Below, in pieces: positions 53,580-62,157 of a stretch of DNA of 64,000 nt. This DNA is from DASZHJ01 sp035581425 (GTDB lineage: Bacteria > Pseudomonadota > Alphaproteobacteria > ATCC43930 > CGMCC-115725), in NCBI GenBank assembly GCA_035581425.1, contig DATJVP010000159.1, positions 19,460-83,459 of the forward strand, given 5' to 3'. The first letter of the stretch is position 1, and each line of letters opens with the position of its first letter. The translations under genes were made by a program, and so were the position numbers. The notes beneath the pieces are model-generated. The model ran no database searches, was not told the DNA's origin, and worked only from the letters and a program-made list of their open reading frames with translations.

Positions 53580-54506
53580 ATGGCGCCGCGAGGGGACAGG
53601 TCGATGGCGGACGATCATCGTGGGAGCGGCACGGCGGCGGGCTTGAGGGAGCAGCGATCCCTCGTCGCGCGTAGAGGCCGCGCCGAGCGCCGTGTCTATC
53701 ATCTCCTGCTCGTGCCCGCGCTGGTGCTGTTGTTGGTGTTCTACGTCTTTCCCGTCGCCCGTGTGCTCTGGATCAGCGTCAGCGAGCCGCAGCCGGGCCT
53801 CGCAAATTATGCCGAGCTCGCGAGCGCCTCCGTGCTCCGTGTCCTCGGGACCACCGTGGAGATCTGCGCGCTCACGACAACGATCACCGTGCTGCTTTCT
53901 TATCTCGCGGCATATGCGATCACCCATTCGAGCTCCCGCCTGCGCCGGATCATGCTCCTCGGCGTGATCCTGCCGCTCTGGATCTCCGTGCTCGTCCGGT
54001 CCTTCGCCTGGTTCGCGCTGCTGAGGCGGCAGGGCATCGTCAACGCTGCCCTGCTCCAGCTCGGCCTCATCCACGAGCCGCTCGCGCTGATGTGGAACGC
54101 GCTCGGCGTCATCATCGGCATGGTGCATTACATGCTGCCCTACGGCATCCTGCCGCTCGTCGCCAACATGCGCCAGATCGACCCCGCCTTAACCGCCGCA
54201 GCGCGGGGCCTGGGCGCGAGCCCGCTCGAGGCGTTCCGCCGCGTGTTCCTGCCGTTGAGCCTTCCCGGCATCGTCGCCTCCTGCGTCCTCGTCTTCATAT
54301 TCTCGCTCGGCTTCTATGTGACGCCCGTACTGCTCGGCGGCGGCAAGGTGGTCATGGTGACGGAGTTCATCAGCAACGAGATCATGGTCGTGCTGGAGTG
54401 GGGCACCGGTACCATGCTCGCAACCGCGCTGGTGGCGGCGGTTCTGCTGCTCCTTGCACTGCTGTCGCGCGTCATCGACGTGCGCCAGCTCTTCGGCGCC
54501 AAATGA
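53580..54506 (+). CDS. ABC transporter permease (PotB type), second system
   Basis: 308 residues from ATG 53580 (GAGG 6 bases upstream); ATG 53604, also with a purine-rich leader, is an alternative start. About six membrane helices, beginning 'YHLLLVPALVLLLVFYVFPVARVLWIS'. 'VILPLWISVLVRSFAWFALLRRQG' and the ATPase-contact loop 'AARGLGASPLEAFRRVFLPLSLPGIVASCVLVFIFSLGFYVTPVLLGGG' are typical of the PotB group. Its stop overlaps the next gene's ATG. Confidence 0.92.
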   Translation: MAPRGDRSMADDHRGSGTAAGLREQRSLVARRGRAERRVYHLLLVPALVLLLVFYVFPVARVLWISVSEPQPGLANYAELASASVLRVLGTTVEICALTTTITVLLSYLAAYAITHSSSRLRRIMLLGVILPLWISVLVRSFAWFALLRRQGIVNAALLQLGLIHEPLALMWNALGVIIGMVHYMLPYGILPLVANMRQIDPALTAAARGLGASPLEAFRRVFLPLSLPGIVASCVLVFIFSLGFYVTPVLLGGGKVVMVTEFISNEIMVVLEWGTGTMLATALVAAVLLLLALLSRVIDVRQLFGAK

Positions 54507-55291
54507 TCGAGAGCGCGGGCGGCGCCACCCGATTGAGTCGGATGGGCGCCTGGCTCATCGTGTGCTTCCTGCTGCTCCCGATAACCGTCATCGTTCCGAT
54601 CTCGCTCACGGACCGCAGCTACCTCTCGCTCCCCGCCGAAGGCCCCTCACTCCAGTATTTCGTGAATTTCTTCAGCAGCGCAGGCTGGCTCGAGAGCTTC
54701 GCCCAGAGCTTCGTCATCGCCATCTCCGCCATGGCGATCGCGACCGTCGCGGGCACGCTCGCTGCGATCGGCTGCTGGCGCCTCGGGGGGCGCGTCAGCG
54801 ATGCCATGCGGTTCTTGATGCTGGTTCCGATGATCGTTCCGAGCGTCGTCTATGCGCTCGGCATTTACCGCACTTACGCGGAATTGGGATTGCTCGGGAC
54901 CTATGCCGGCGTCATCCTCGCGCACGGCGTCACCGGGATTCCCTATGTCGCGATCCTCGTATCCGCGGCGCTCGCGGATTTCGACGCGAGACTCGATCAG
55001 GCCGCGCGGAGCCTCGGCGCCAGCATCGCGCAGTCCCTGATCCTCGTCCTACTACCGATCCTGCGGCCGGCGATCGCATCCGGCGCAATCTTCGCCTTCA
55101 TTCATAGCTGGGACGAGCTGCTCCTCGTACTCTTCATCGGGGGGCGCGCGATGTTCACGCTCCCCCGCCGTATGTGGGACGGGATCCAGGACACGCTCGA
55201 CCCCACCATGGCGGCGGTCGCAGTGATTCTTCTCGCCATCACCTGCCTGATGCTGGCGCTCGATCTCGCGCTCCGCCGCCGCGATATCTGA
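54503..55291 (+). CDS. ABC transporter permease (PotC type), second system
   Basis: 262 residues from ATG 54503, overlapping the previous stop (ATGA). Membrane helices start at 'AWLIVCFLLLPITVIVPISL'; 'TDRSYLSLPAEGPSLQYFVNFFSSAGWLES', the coupling loop 'AARSLGASIAQSLILVLLPILRPAIASGAIFAFIHSWDELLLVLFIGG', and 'LPRRMWDGIQDTLDPTMAAVAVILL' identify a PotC homologue. It forms the channel with the preceding permease. An upstream in-frame extension back to 54092 lies within the other permease gene and is not used. Confidence 0.92.
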   Translation: MIESAGGATRLSRMGAWLIVCFLLLPITVIVPISLTDRSYLSLPAEGPSLQYFVNFFSSAGWLESFAQSFVIAISAMAIATVAGTLAAIGCWRLGGRVSDAMRFLMLVPMIVPSVVYALGIYRTYAELGLLGTYAGVILAHGVTGIPYVAILVSAALADFDARLDQAARSLGASIAQSLILVLLPILRPAIASGAIFAFIHSWDELLLVLFIGGRAMFTLPRRMWDGIQDTLDPTMAAVAVILLAITCLMLALDLALRRRDI

Positions 55292-55324
55292 AGCGGCGGC
55301 CCCGTCAGCTAGACCAGTCCCGCC

Positions 55325-55621
55325 TTAGTAAAGGATCTGCACCCGAGCGGTGATCTCCTTTTGCGTCACCGATGCCACTAGGTCCGAGGCGGCCTGCATC
55401 ACGGGGTGCGCGAAATAGGCCTCGAGCCCCGCCTTGTCGTCGAAATCCACGACGAGCAGCATGTCCCAATTCCGGGGGTTGCGGCGGATGTCGAGCCCAA
55501 CCGTGAGCGCGCGTACCGTCGGAACCACGTTCTTCAAATTGGCCAGCGCGTCCCGGGCGGCGTGCTTTTGCTCGTCGGTCGCGCCTTCCCTGAATCGGAA
55601 CATTGCGGAGTGGCGAAGCAT
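55325..55621 (-). CDS. Dabb (stress-responsive A/B barrel) family protein
   Basis: 98 residues from ATG 55621 (AAGGGG 6 bases upstream). The dimeric alpha-beta barrel signature is clear: 'MLRHSAMFRFREGATDEQKHAARDALANLKNVVPTVRALTVGLDI', 'NWDMLLVVDFDDKAGLEAYFAHPVMQAASDLVA'. Members include small enzymes acting on unstable intermediates (for example polyketide cyclases, olivetolic acid cyclase), but most have no assigned role. It lies on the opposite strand between the permeases and the second binding-protein gene. Confidence 0.9.
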   Translation of the reverse strand: MLRHSAMFRFREGATDEQKHAARDALANLKNVVPTVRALTVGLDIRRNPRNWDMLLVVDFDDKAGLEAYFAHPVMQAASDLVASVTQKEITARVQILY

Positions 55622-55806
55622 TCTCGTCCCCTTTCGTAGAAGCAAATCGGCGGCGGGAACCCTATAGCCGCCGATCCAAGGAATCAACGCGATGACTGGC
55701 GCGAAACGCCGATTGCCGTTGCCTCGATTTTCGAAATAGAGAAAGCTACGAGTGCTGCGGGGCGTGCTCGATCCCTGTCCGCCTAAAGATTGAAGGGTGT
55801 GATCGC

Positions 55807-56910
55807 ATGCGCGAAATGCAATCCTTTTCTGCCGACTGCGCGGAGCTCCTGTCCGAGCAACACCGGAAAGGCAGGCTCAGCCGCCGTGAGATGCTGCTGG
55901 CCATGGGGGCGCTGGGCCTGGGCCCCGCCGCGCTTCGCGCCCGCGCGGCCTTCGGCGCGGTGCCGGACGTGGTGATGGCCAATTCCGGCGGGGATTCCAG
56001 CAAATGGCTCGCGGCGACCTTCGGCGCGCATTACGAGAAGGTGACGGGCGGCAAGATGATTATGGACGGCAGCGGCCCCAGCAACGGCAAGGTCCGCGCG
56101 ATGGTCGAGGCGAAGCACGTGATCTGGGACCTCTGCGATCTCGGACCTCAGACGCTCGAGCTCGGCCCTGCCGGGCTCCTCACGGCGATCGACTATTCGA
56201 TCGTCGACAAGAAAAAGGTCATTCCGGAATTTGCATACGAGTACGGCGTTTGCAACTACCTCTTCGCGCATGTCCTCGCCTGGGACAGCGCGGTCGTCTC
56301 CGGCACGCCCACCCTCGCCGATTTCTTCGACCTCAAGAAGTATCCGGGGAAACGCTCGATCCGGAAGGATCCGGAGCCGATGCTTGAGTTAGCGCTGCAG
56401 GCCGACGGCGTACCCATGGACAAGCTCTATCCGCTCGACGTCGACCGCGCGCTCAAGAAGATTGCCTCCATCAAGGACCAGGTCATCTTCTGGGAGACGG
56501 GCTCGCAGAGCCAAACGCTGCTCCGCGACGGCGAGGTCGTGATGGGCTTCCTCGCGCACACGCGAGCCAACGTCACCAACAAGGAGACAAACGGCCGCAT
56601 CAAGTGGACCTTCCGCGGCGGCGTCCTCATCCCGAGCCTTTGGATCGTGCCCGCGAGCAACCCCGCGGGAAAGCAGGCGATGGTGGCGATTGCGACGACC
56701 CAGGATGCGGAGACGCAGATCGCGCTCCTCCGTGCCCTCGGCAACGGACCCGCCAATCCAGAAGCGAGCGCGCTGGTGCCGGACGATCTGCGCGCCGTAA
56801 ACCCCTCGACCCCCGAGAACTTCGCGGTGCTCGCCAAGATGAACGCGGACTGGTGGATGCACAACTTCGCCAGTACGATGAAGGCCTTCCTCGCCATGAC
56901 GACGGGCTGA
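55807..56910 (+). CDS. Tat-exported spermidine/putrescine-type substrate-binding protein
   Basis: 367 residues. A twin-arginine signal 'GRLSRREMLLAMGALGLGPAALRARAAFGA' precedes the PotD-like body: 'VPDVVMANSGGDSSKWLAATFGAHYEK', 'VIWDLCDLGPQTLELGPAGLLTAIDYSIVDKKKVIPEFAYEYGV', 'PTLADFFDLKKYPGKRSIRKDPEPMLELALQADGVPMDKLYPLDVDRALKKI'. Tat export suggests it folds before crossing the membrane. It probably supplies the permeases at 53580-55291 and is paralogous to the binding protein at 37010. The amidohydrolase gene follows by 31 bases. Confidence 0.9.
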   Translation: MREMQSFSADCAELLSEQHRKGRLSRREMLLAMGALGLGPAALRARAAFGAVPDVVMANSGGDSSKWLAATFGAHYEKVTGGKMIMDGSGPSNGKVRAMVEAKHVIWDLCDLGPQTLELGPAGLLTAIDYSIVDKKKVIPEFAYEYGVCNYLFAHVLAWDSAVVSGTPTLADFFDLKKYPGKRSIRKDPEPMLELALQADGVPMDKLYPLDVDRALKKIASIKDQVIFWETGSQSQTLLRDGEVVMGFLAHTRANVTNKETNGRIKWTFRGGVLIPSLWIVPASNPAGKQAMVAIATTQDAETQIALLRALGNGPANPEASALVPDDLRAVNPSTPENFAVLAKMNADWWMHNFASTMKAFLAMTTG

Positions 56911-56941
56911 GCGCCGCTTCTCAAATCCAGGGAACTTCGCC

Positions 56942-57952
56942 TTGAGAACATCGATCGACATTCATTTCCACGGCGTGCCGCGGCTCATCGTCGATGCCTT
57001 GCAGCGCCGCGACCTCGCGGAGGTCGTCGAGCTCGTCTCATCTCCCAACGGCGACCGCCTCGTTTTTCACGCGCCGCCGGAGGTCGTGGTCGAGCCGAGC
57101 ACGAGCCTGTCGCCCCGCCAATACGACGAGCGGCTGATCCTCCAGGCGATGGATGAGCGCAAGCTAGACGCCGCCGCCATCAGCTTGCCGCCCGAGCTCT
57201 TCCTCTATTGGGCGGCGCCGGAATTCGGCGAGCGCTTAGCGCGCACGGTGAATGACGGGTTTGCCGAGCTCGCCCGCGCCCATCCGGACCGGCTGTTGCC
57301 GCTCGCGGCGCTGCCGCTCCAGGACGGCGAGCGTGCGGCACTCGAGCTCCACCGCGCCGTCCGCGAGCTCAAGCTCAGGGGCGCCTCCATCTGCACGCAT
57401 GTGAACGGCAAGGACCTCGATCATCCCGACGTGGCGCCGGTCCTGGAGATGGCGGATCGGCTCGAGGTGCCACTCTTCCTGCATCCGCAGAATGCCGGCG
57501 ATATCAGCCGGATCAAGGATTATCACCTCTGGAATGCGCTGGGCTTTCCGATGGAGAGCGCGATCGCGGCCTCCCGGCTCATCGGGAGCGGCGCTTTCGA
57601 GCGCTTCCCGCGCCTGAAGATCGTCCTCGCGCATGGCGGCGGTTTCTTCCCCTATCAGGTCGGGCGCCTGGACCACGCCTACCGCGCGCATCCCGCAGCC
57701 TTCAAGGGCCTGCCCAAGCCGCCCAGCGCCTATCTCGGCAACATCTACTGCGACAGCCTCACACATAGCGAGCTCGCGCTGCGCTTTCTCGTGGAGCGCA
57801 TGAGCCCCGACCACGTGGTGCTCGGCACGGACTATCCCTTCACGATGCGGAACGATGCGCCCGTCGATGCGGTCCGCGCGCTCGGTCTGCCGTCGGGACA
57901 CGAGAGGGCAATTCTCGGGGGAACGCTCGAGAGGCTCCTGCGGGTCGCCTAG
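56942..57952 (+). CDS. amidohydrolase, ACMSD-like
   Basis: 336 residues starting at TTG 56942 (AGGGA upstream). The metal-dependent TIM-barrel pattern of aminocarboxymuconate-semialdehyde decarboxylase relatives is present: 'IDIHFHGVP' (HxH), 'GASICTHVNGKDLDHPDVAPVLEMADRLEVPLFLHPQNAG' (His), 'RLKIVLAHGGGFFPYQVGRLDHAY' (His) and 'DHVVLGTDYPF' (Asp). These enzymes decarboxylate or hydrate unsaturated acids, or hydrolyse C-N bonds. As the last gene behind an importer, it may process the imported compound. It ends within a hairpin shared with the convergent gene. Confidence 0.88.
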   Translation: MRTSIDIHFHGVPRLIVDALQRRDLAEVVELVSSPNGDRLVFHAPPEVVVEPSTSLSPRQYDERLILQAMDERKLDAAAISLPPELFLYWAAPEFGERLARTVNDGFAELARAHPDRLLPLAALPLQDGERAALELHRAVRELKLRGASICTHVNGKDLDHPDVAPVLEMADRLEVPLFLHPQNAGDISRIKDYHLWNALGFPMESAIAASRLIGSGAFERFPRLKIVLAHGGGFFPYQVGRLDHAYRAHPAAFKGLPKPPSAYLGNIYCDSLTHSELALRFLVERMSPDHVVLGTDYPFTMRNDAPVDAVRALGLPSGHERAILGGTLERLLRVA

Positions 57953-57972
57953 CGCGGTCTGCCGCGCTATTT
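57950..57972 (+). terminator. hairpin terminator between convergent genes
   Basis: A perfect 8-bp stem, TAGCGCGG / CCGCGCTA, with a TCTG loop, followed on the plus strand by TTTAA. The left arm contains the TAG stop of the amidohydrolase, and the right arm contains the stop (TAG on the minus strand) of the convergent exported-protein gene. Confidence 0.6.
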
Positions 57973-58626
57973 AACGGGGTCGTTCGTGTCGGCGAAGTAG
58001 AGCTTGCGGTTCTTGACCACGAGCGGGCGGTCGTAGTCCTTGTCACCGGGTTTCAGCACGCGCAGCAGCTTGATGTTGCGGTGCTTCCAGTCCGTGAAGG
58101 CGGTCAGCGTGCAGAGCTCCGGCGAATACCACAGGAACTGCACGAAGGTCTCGCCATCCTCGTAGCGGTCGAGGCGCCGGATCTTCCAGCTCTTGTACTC
58201 TTGGCGGCTGACCGTGATCGGCTCGAGGCCGAGGACGGTGAAGATGACATGCGCTTTCTTCTCCGTCTTGCGCTCGGTGCGGTCGAGGTCAAAGTGCTTG
58301 TCCGGGCGCAGCGGCCAGAGCTGCTCCAGCGAGCTCATGTGCGCGTCAAAATCCCAGCGGTCGTCGCCGTCGTCGAACATGAGCTGTCCGCGCCGCTCCA
58401 CCCTCCGGTTGGTGCCGAGGATGAGGTAGCTGTAGTAGAAGGGCGGCGCATCCGGCGGCTTCGGAAGGATGAGATAGCCGCGGTTGGTGTAGAGGAGCTT
58501 CGTGTCCGCGAGCGGCTCGCAATAGCCGGCGGCATAGGGATCGGAGCCTTGGGCACGCGCGCCCGGGGCGCACGACAATACCGCCGCCAGCAGCAGCAAC
58601 CCGCCCCAAACGCCACAAGCCCTCAT
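57967..58626 (-). CDS. exported protein of unknown function, 219 aa
   Basis: Start at ATG 58626 with GAGAGG 6 bases upstream. Sec signal 'MRACGVWGGLLLLAAVLSCAPGARAQ'. The mature part is rich in Tyr, Trp, Arg and Asp: 'YCEPLADTKLLYTNRGYLILPKPPDAPPFYYSYLILG', 'RRGQLMFDDGDDRWDFDAHMSSLEQLWPL', 'SWKIRRLDRYEDGETFVQFLWYSPELCTLTAFTDWKHRNIKLLRVL'. Probably a periplasmic beta-rich protein with a Cys pair. I do not recognise the family. It lies on the same strand as the PagL-like gene upstream. Confidence 0.8.
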   Translation of the reverse strand: MRACGVWGGLLLLAAVLSCAPGARAQGSDPYAAGYCEPLADTKLLYTNRGYLILPKPPDAPPFYYSYLILGTNRRVERRGQLMFDDGDDRWDFDAHMSSLEQLWPLRPDKHFDLDRTERKTEKKAHVIFTVLGLEPITVSRQEYKSWKIRRLDRYEDGETFVQFLWYSPELCTLTAFTDWKHRNIKLLRVLKPGDKDYDRPLVVKNRKLYFADTNDPVK

Positions 58627-58703
58627 CCTTGACCTCTCAGAAGTGGCTCGGCATCCCTGATGAATCGCCGGATCGCTAAGCCGGGTCAATACCCGAGTGC
58701 TCC

Positions 58704-59237
58704 TCAGCGCACGATTTGCTCGGAGCCCATCGGGCCGAAGGGCAAGGAATAGTAAAGGAGGGCTGAATTGGACCCCGGGTTTGCTTTCCCGATCCCGGCA
58801 TTGGAGATGTGATCGACCGTGATTCCTAGCCGTGAATGGTCGTCGAAGCGGTAGTCGATCTCGAGGCCAGTCTTGAACTCAACCGTGGCACCCAAATTGA
58901 TCCCGTCGCCGCGGTAGTAGTAGCCGACCGCGCCGTTTGGCGTGACCACCCAGCGATGCCCGAGATAGAGATCGAGGCGCAGCCCACCATAGCCGTAGAC
59001 CGCCTTGTCGGTGGTGACGAGGAGCCCGAGCATCGGCTTCAGGAAGAGGAAGCTGTCTGCAAAACGCAGCTCGATCCTCCCCTGGCCCACCTGCGTGCGG
59101 TTGAAATCGAAAATACCGCCGCCGACCGAGATGAAATACGGATCCTCCGCGTACACAGGCTGCGCTGCGCTGGCGAGAATAAAACCCACGAAAAGTGCTG
59201 CCCCGACCGCCGGCAGCGCGGCCGGCTTGCGCGTCAT
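58704..59237 (-). CDS. acyloxyacyl hydrolase / lipid A 3-O-deacylase (PagL) family protein
   Basis: 177 residues with a signal peptide ('GAALFVGFILASAAQPVYA'), the size of the PagL eight-stranded outer-membrane barrel. The active-site strand reads 'LGITVDHISNAGIGKANPGSNSALLYYSLPF', with H143 and S145 matching the catalytic pair of the Pseudomonas enzyme. The position of its catalytic Glu (fourteen residues after the His) is N157 here. PagL removes an acyl chain from lipid A. The Asn suggests an altered or inactive enzyme, though some relatives share it. The C-terminal residue is Arg rather than the usual aromatic of barrel proteins. Confidence 0.78.
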   Translation of the reverse strand: MTRKPAALPAVGAALFVGFILASAAQPVYAEDPYFISVGGGIFDFNRTQVGQGRIELRFADSFLFLKPMLGLLVTTDKAVYGYGGLRLDLYLGHRWVVTPNGAVGYYYRGDGINLGATVEFKTGLEIDYRFDDHSRLGITVDHISNAGIGKANPGSNSALLYYSLPFGPMGSEQIVR

Positions 59238-59298
59238 CCCAAAACCCTCCCCCGTCCCCTGCCCGAGCTGGGCTTGGGCATATTAGAGCCGCAAGCGG

Positions 59299-60249
59299 CT
59301 AGGGCAAGCGTTTCAGGCGCTCTACTGCGTCGACGAGGCGCGAACGGATGCCGGGCTCCATCGCGGAATGTCCGGCATCGGGCACGACCGCATAGTCGGC
59401 CTCGGGCCAAGCGCGGGCGAGCTCGTCCGCGCTCACGATCGGGCAGACCATGTCGTATCGGCCTTGGACGATGGTGGTGGGGATGTGGCGGATGCGGCCG
59501 ACATGGGCGACGAGGTCGCTCTCGGGCCGCCGCAGGTGGTGCGTGAAATAGTGTGCCTCGATGCGGGACAGGCCCAGCGCCATCCGGTCCTCGCCGAAGG
59601 CGGCGACCGTGTCCGGACTCGGCAGCAATGTCGAGCAGGCACCCTCATAGACGCTCCAGGCGCGCGCGGCCGGCATATGTACGGTGGGGTCCGGGCTGAT
59701 CAGGCGGCGATAATAGTTGCGCAGCAGGTCCCCGCGCTCCGCCTCGGGCAGGAAGCCCGCGAAGTTCCGCCAGACCTCCGGAAAGACCGCGCGAATACCA
59801 TAGAGAAACCAGTCGATCTCGGACTTGCGGCAAAGAAAAATGCCACGCAGCACCAGGGCGCGGACGCGCCCGGGATGCGCCTCGGCATAGGCGAGTGCCA
59901 GTGTCGAGCCCCAGGAGCCGCCGAAGACGATCCAGGAACCGATGCCGAGATGCTGGCGCAGCCGCTCGATGTCGGCGACGAGGTGCTCGGTCGAGTTGTC
60001 GACGAGCGCGCCCAACGGCGTCGAGCGGCCGGCGCCGCGCTGGTCGAAGATCACGATCCGATAGTGCTCGGGATCGAAAAAGCGCCGGTGCGTCGGCGTG
60101 GCGCCGGCGCCTGGGCCGCCGTGCAGGAACACCACGGCAGGCCCCGTGGGATTGCCGGATTGCTCCCAATACATGACGTGAAGAGGATCGAGCGGCAGCA
60201 TGCCCGAGGCAAATGGCTCGATCGGCGGGAAAAGCTCGTGCCGGCTCAT
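59299..60249 (-). CDS. pip: proline iminopeptidase (S33 alpha/beta hydrolase)
   Basis: 316 residues from ATG 60249 (GGAG nearby). S33 prolyl aminopeptidase features: 'YPLHVMYWEQSGNPTG'-type start ('PLHVMYWEQSGNPTGPAVVFLHGGPGAG'), 'FDQRGAGRSTP', nucleophile S112 in 'FGGSWGSTLALAYAE', 'QGRYDMVCP' (Asp) and 'PDAGHSAMEPGIRSRLV' (His). The 'WEQSGNP.G....HGGPG' opening is characteristic. It releases N-terminal proline from peptides in the cytoplasm. Single-gene unit, divergent from the glycine-zipper lipoprotein gene. Confidence 0.93.
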   Translation of the reverse strand: MSRHELFPPIEPFASGMLPLDPLHVMYWEQSGNPTGPAVVFLHGGPGAGATPTHRRFFDPEHYRIVIFDQRGAGRSTPLGALVDNSTEHLVADIERLRQHLGIGSWIVFGGSWGSTLALAYAEAHPGRVRALVLRGIFLCRKSEIDWFLYGIRAVFPEVWRNFAGFLPEAERGDLLRNYYRRLISPDPTVHMPAARAWSVYEGACSTLLPSPDTVAAFGEDRMALGLSRIEAHYFTHHLRRPESDLVAHVGRIRHIPTTIVQGRYDMVCPIVSADELARAWPEADYAVVPDAGHSAMEPGIRSRLVDAVERLKRLP

Positions 60250-60382
60250 TGACTCCGTCCGCTGTATCCGACCGCCGCAGTCTAATTGCTGAAGTCGCGA
60301 TGGCAACCCCGGCGGTGACGTTGAAAAAGCCGCAATTTCGGCTCAGATTGATATCCGACTATTGCTGCGCCGGAGGCGTGCC

Positions 60383-60964
60383 ATGCGTCCAGCCACCCGA
60401 TGTCTCGTACTCCTGGGATTGCTGCTTTTGGGAGCCTGCGCCGTAGGTCCCCCGGCAGGACCTAGCGTGGCGGCGATGCCGCCGAGCACGAAGCCCCCGG
60501 AGATCTTTCAGCAAGACGACGCGATGTGCCGGAACTATGCGCTGCAGGCGACGGGCTTTGCCTCCCCGTCGGCGGCGGCCAATCAGAGCATGGTAAACAG
60601 CGCCGTGCTCGGCACTGTCCTCGGTGCGGCCGCGGGCGCCGCGATCGGCGCCGCCGCGGGCAACCCAGCCGCCGGTGCTGCGATCGGCGCCGGCAGCGGC
60701 CTCATCCTCGGAAGCGCCTCCGGCGCGGGTGCCGCGAATTACTCCGCAGGATCCGTGCAGTATGCCTACGACGCCAGCTATCTCCAGTGCATGGCCTCGC
60801 GCGGCAACAATGTTCCGCAGCTCCCGCCGCCGCAATACGCCTACGGCTATGGATACGGCTATCCCTATGCCTATCCGCCCTACTATCCCTACGCCTACCC
60901 CTATTATCCCGTCTATTTCGGCGGCAGCGTCGGCTGGGGCGGCGGCTATTACCGCCACTGGTAA
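60383..60964 (+). CDS. glycine-zipper lipoprotein
   Basis: 193 residues from ATG 60383, which has CGGAGG 7 bases upstream (a TTG at 60362 is rejected). Lipoprotein signal with lipobox 'LLLGAC'. Central glycine-zipper segment 'VLGTVLGAAAGAAIGAAAGNPAAGAAIGAGSGLILG', then a Tyr/Pro/Gly-rich tail ending 'GGSVGWGGGYYRHW'. The zipper can insert into or associate with membranes. Family members are common envelope lipoproteins in alphaproteobacteria. The N-terminal 'PPEIFQQDDAMCRNYALQAT' and 'YDASYLQCMASRGN' carry a conserved Cys pair. Confidence 0.9.
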   Translation: MRPATRCLVLLGLLLLGACAVGPPAGPSVAAMPPSTKPPEIFQQDDAMCRNYALQATGFASPSAAANQSMVNSAVLGTVLGAAAGAAIGAAAGNPAAGAAIGAGSGLILGSASGAGAANYSAGSVQYAYDASYLQCMASRGNNVPQLPPPQYAYGYGYGYPYAYPPYYPYAYPYYPVYFGGSVGWGGGYYRHW

Positions 60965-60994
60965 TCGGGGTCTCTGAGCAATCGAAGGCCCGCC

Positions 60995-62023
60995 TCAGCG
61001 GCGATAAGCGAGCTCGTGCCGCACGATCGCCGTGCCCTGCGCGAGCGCCGCGAGTTTGCCTAAGGCAGTTTGCGTGTCCATCGGCGCCATGCCGCAGTTA
61101 GTGCAGGGATGAATCCGCTCCGGCGCCACCAGCCTCATCGCGCCGCGGATCACCGAGGCCACCTCCTCCGGACTCTCGACCGCATCGCTCGCGACGTCGA
61201 TCGCGCCGAGCAGCACGTCCTTCCCGTCGAGCAGTCTCAAGAGCTCGATCGGCACTTTCGAATGGATGCATTCGAGCGAGACCTGATCGATGCGGCTCTC
61301 GGCGAGGGCGGGGAATATCTCCTCGTATTGCCGCCATTCGCCGCCGAGGCTCTGCTTCCAATCGATGTTGGCCTTGATGCCGTAGCCATAGCAGATGTGG
61401 ACTGCGGTCTTGGCGCCGACACCCTGGATCGCACGGTGGAGCGCCGCAATGCCCCATTCCTTGACGTCCCGCATGTAGACGTTGAAGGCAGGCTCGTCGA
61501 ACTGGATCACATCGACGCCGATCGCTGCGAGCTCGCGCGCCTCCTCGTTGAGGAGCTCAGCAAAGGCCATTGCCATGCTGACGCGGTCGCCGTAATGGGC
61601 GTCGGCGATGGTGTCGACGATGGTCATTGGTCCGGGCAGCGTGAATTTGAGCCGGTGTTTCGTGTGCGCCCGCGAGAGCTCCGCCTCGGTGCGGTGCACG
61701 CTCCGGCGCCGGCGCAGCTTCGCCGTCACCGTCGGCACCTGCGCCTCGTAGCGGTTATTGCGGATCCCCATCGTGACCTTCTTCTCGAAGTCGATGCCCT
61801 CTATTTCCGCCAGGAAGCCGTGCACGAAATGGACGCGCGATTGCTCGCCATCGCTGACGATGTCGATCCCGGCATCCTCCTGGAGCTTGAGTGCCAAGAG
61901 CGTCGCGTCGCGCTTCGCTGCCGCGAGCGTCTCCCCTTCCTGCGCCCAGGGCGCCCAGAGCATCTTCGGTTTTGCGAGCCATGCCGGCTTGGGCAGGCTC
62001 CCGGCGATGGTGGTCTCGAGCAT
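60995..62023 (-). CDS. core-only cobalamin-independent methionine synthase-like methyltransferase
   Basis: 342 residues corresponding to only the C-terminal catalytic half of MetE. 'IVSDGEQSR', 'FTLPGPMTIVDTI', 'GVDVIQFDEPAF', 'AVHICYGYG' (zinc His and Cys), 'SLECIHSKVPIELLRLLDGKDVLLGAIDVASDAVESPEEV' (Glu) and 'HPCTNCGMAPM' (zinc Cys). It transfers a methyl group to homocysteine or a related thiol. The methyl donor of short MetE proteins varies (methylcobalamin-linked or folate with accessory proteins such as MesX). No accessory gene lies nearby, so the donor cannot be assigned. Confidence 0.85.
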   Translation of the reverse strand: MLETTIAGSLPKPAWLAKPKMLWAPWAQEGETLAAAKRDATLLALKLQEDAGIDIVSDGEQSRVHFVHGFLAEIEGIDFEKKVTMGIRNNRYEAQVPTVTAKLRRRRSVHRTEAELSRAHTKHRLKFTLPGPMTIVDTIADAHYGDRVSMAMAFAELLNEEARELAAIGVDVIQFDEPAFNVYMRDVKEWGIAALHRAIQGVGAKTAVHICYGYGIKANIDWKQSLGGEWRQYEEIFPALAESRIDQVSLECIHSKVPIELLRLLDGKDVLLGAIDVASDAVESPEEVASVIRGAMRLVAPERIHPCTNCGMAPMDTQTALGKLAALAQGTAIVRHELAYRR

Positions 62024-62157
62024 GGCGCAACTCTCCCCTCAAGTTCTTTGCGAGGGATCATAGAGCAAGGCGGGCTCGAATACCCGTATGCCCTCGCCCC
62101 GCGGTGCAAGGGACAGGGGTTTCCTCATGCGTTAAGGTCGATGCGGAGGAAATGCCG

